Positions 63,990-64,000 of a stretch of 64,000 nt of DNA are shown piece after piece. The position numbers and the translations under genes were made by a program. Origin of the DNA: Bog-756 sp963703145 (GTDB lineage: Bacteria; Actinomycetota; Acidimicrobiia; Acidimicrobiales; RAAP-2); assembly GCA_963703145.1 (NCBI GenBank), contig OY969793.1, forward strand, positions 1,798,001 through 1,862,000, read 5' to 3'. The notes beneath the pieces were generated by a model. That model did not search any database, was not told where the DNA came from, and saw nothing but the letters and a program-made list of their open reading frames with translations. Every line of letters begins with the position of its first letter. Position 1 is the first letter of the stretch.

Positions 63990-64000
63990 ATGCCCGAAGC
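63990..64000 (+). CDS. Start of a divergent gene (four codons only)
   Basis: ATG CCC GAA GC with GAGGAG at proper spacing just upstream. The product (MPEA...) cannot be named from this window. It may share the KstR-like box. Confidence 0.6.

Overview
This is a GC-rich actinobacterial chromosome segment. The nearest fit is class Acidimicrobiia, inferred from family content rather than a marker-gene tree. Pointers are a mycothiol-type DinB/maleylpyruvate isomerase protein, two PPOX-fold flavin/F420-type proteins, a resuscitation-promoting-factor (Rpf) domain, GTG starts with 1-4 bp gene overlaps, tRNAs without encoded CCA, and a secreted protein ending in about 42-residue 'ASDGGIFTFG...GS.GG..LN.PIVGMA' repeats. 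I see no transposase, integrase, phage or CRISPR. Most of the window is ordinary chromosome.

Layout. 1-4.0 kb (minus): mycothiol-type protein, tig, clpP and the start of clpX (protein folding and degradation), plus a glutathione peroxidase. 4.1-11 kb: two large cyclic-di-GMP proteins, a DUF5679 mini-protein, Ppx/GppA and tRNA-Pro. 11-19.2 kb: MBL-fold hydrolase, a double beta-propeller lipoprotein, DedA, an orphan ParA with a coupled small zinc-ribbon protein, a frameshifted repeat-bearing secreted protein, and tRNA-Arg, -His and -Lys. 19.3-23.8 kb: an orphan PilB/GspE ATPase with a MshEN-type (c-di-GMP-binding) N-terminus, divergent from a CHASE-GGDEF-EAL protein; a perfect 20-bp palindrome and an 8-bp-arm inverted repeat lie between them. 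23.8-27.7 kb (minus): copper operon (unknown membrane protein, CopC-CopD fusion, YcnI). 28-32.5 kb: small accessory genes and a sigma-28-type promoter match. 32.6-42 kb: aldose epimerase, SurE, Rpf-like muralytic enzyme, hydrolases, ArfB, FAH-family enzyme, SDR, GNAT and OsmC.

42-51.4 kb is a complete potassium system: a stand-alone DUF4118-GAF protein, a 64-residue membrane protein, kdpF, kdpA, kdpB, kdpC, then kdpD and kdpE, nearly all translationally coupled. A tandem direct repeat lies upstream. 51.4-60.1 kb: an unusual methyltransferase-uracil-DNA-glycosylase fusion, PPOX and monooxygenase-like genes, a FrnE/DsbA protein, a type II lumazine synthase, cupin, thiolase-like protein, DUF4031, rhodanese, VOC and a 14-TM MFS exporter. 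60.1-64 kb: an alpha/beta hydrolase and a pair of acyl-CoA dehydrogenases under a perfect match to the mycobacterial KstR operator, and the first codons of a divergent gene.

Best leads are the PilB/c-di-GMP divergent module with its palindrome, the methyltransferase-MUG fusion, the KstR-like box, and the extended Kdp operon.
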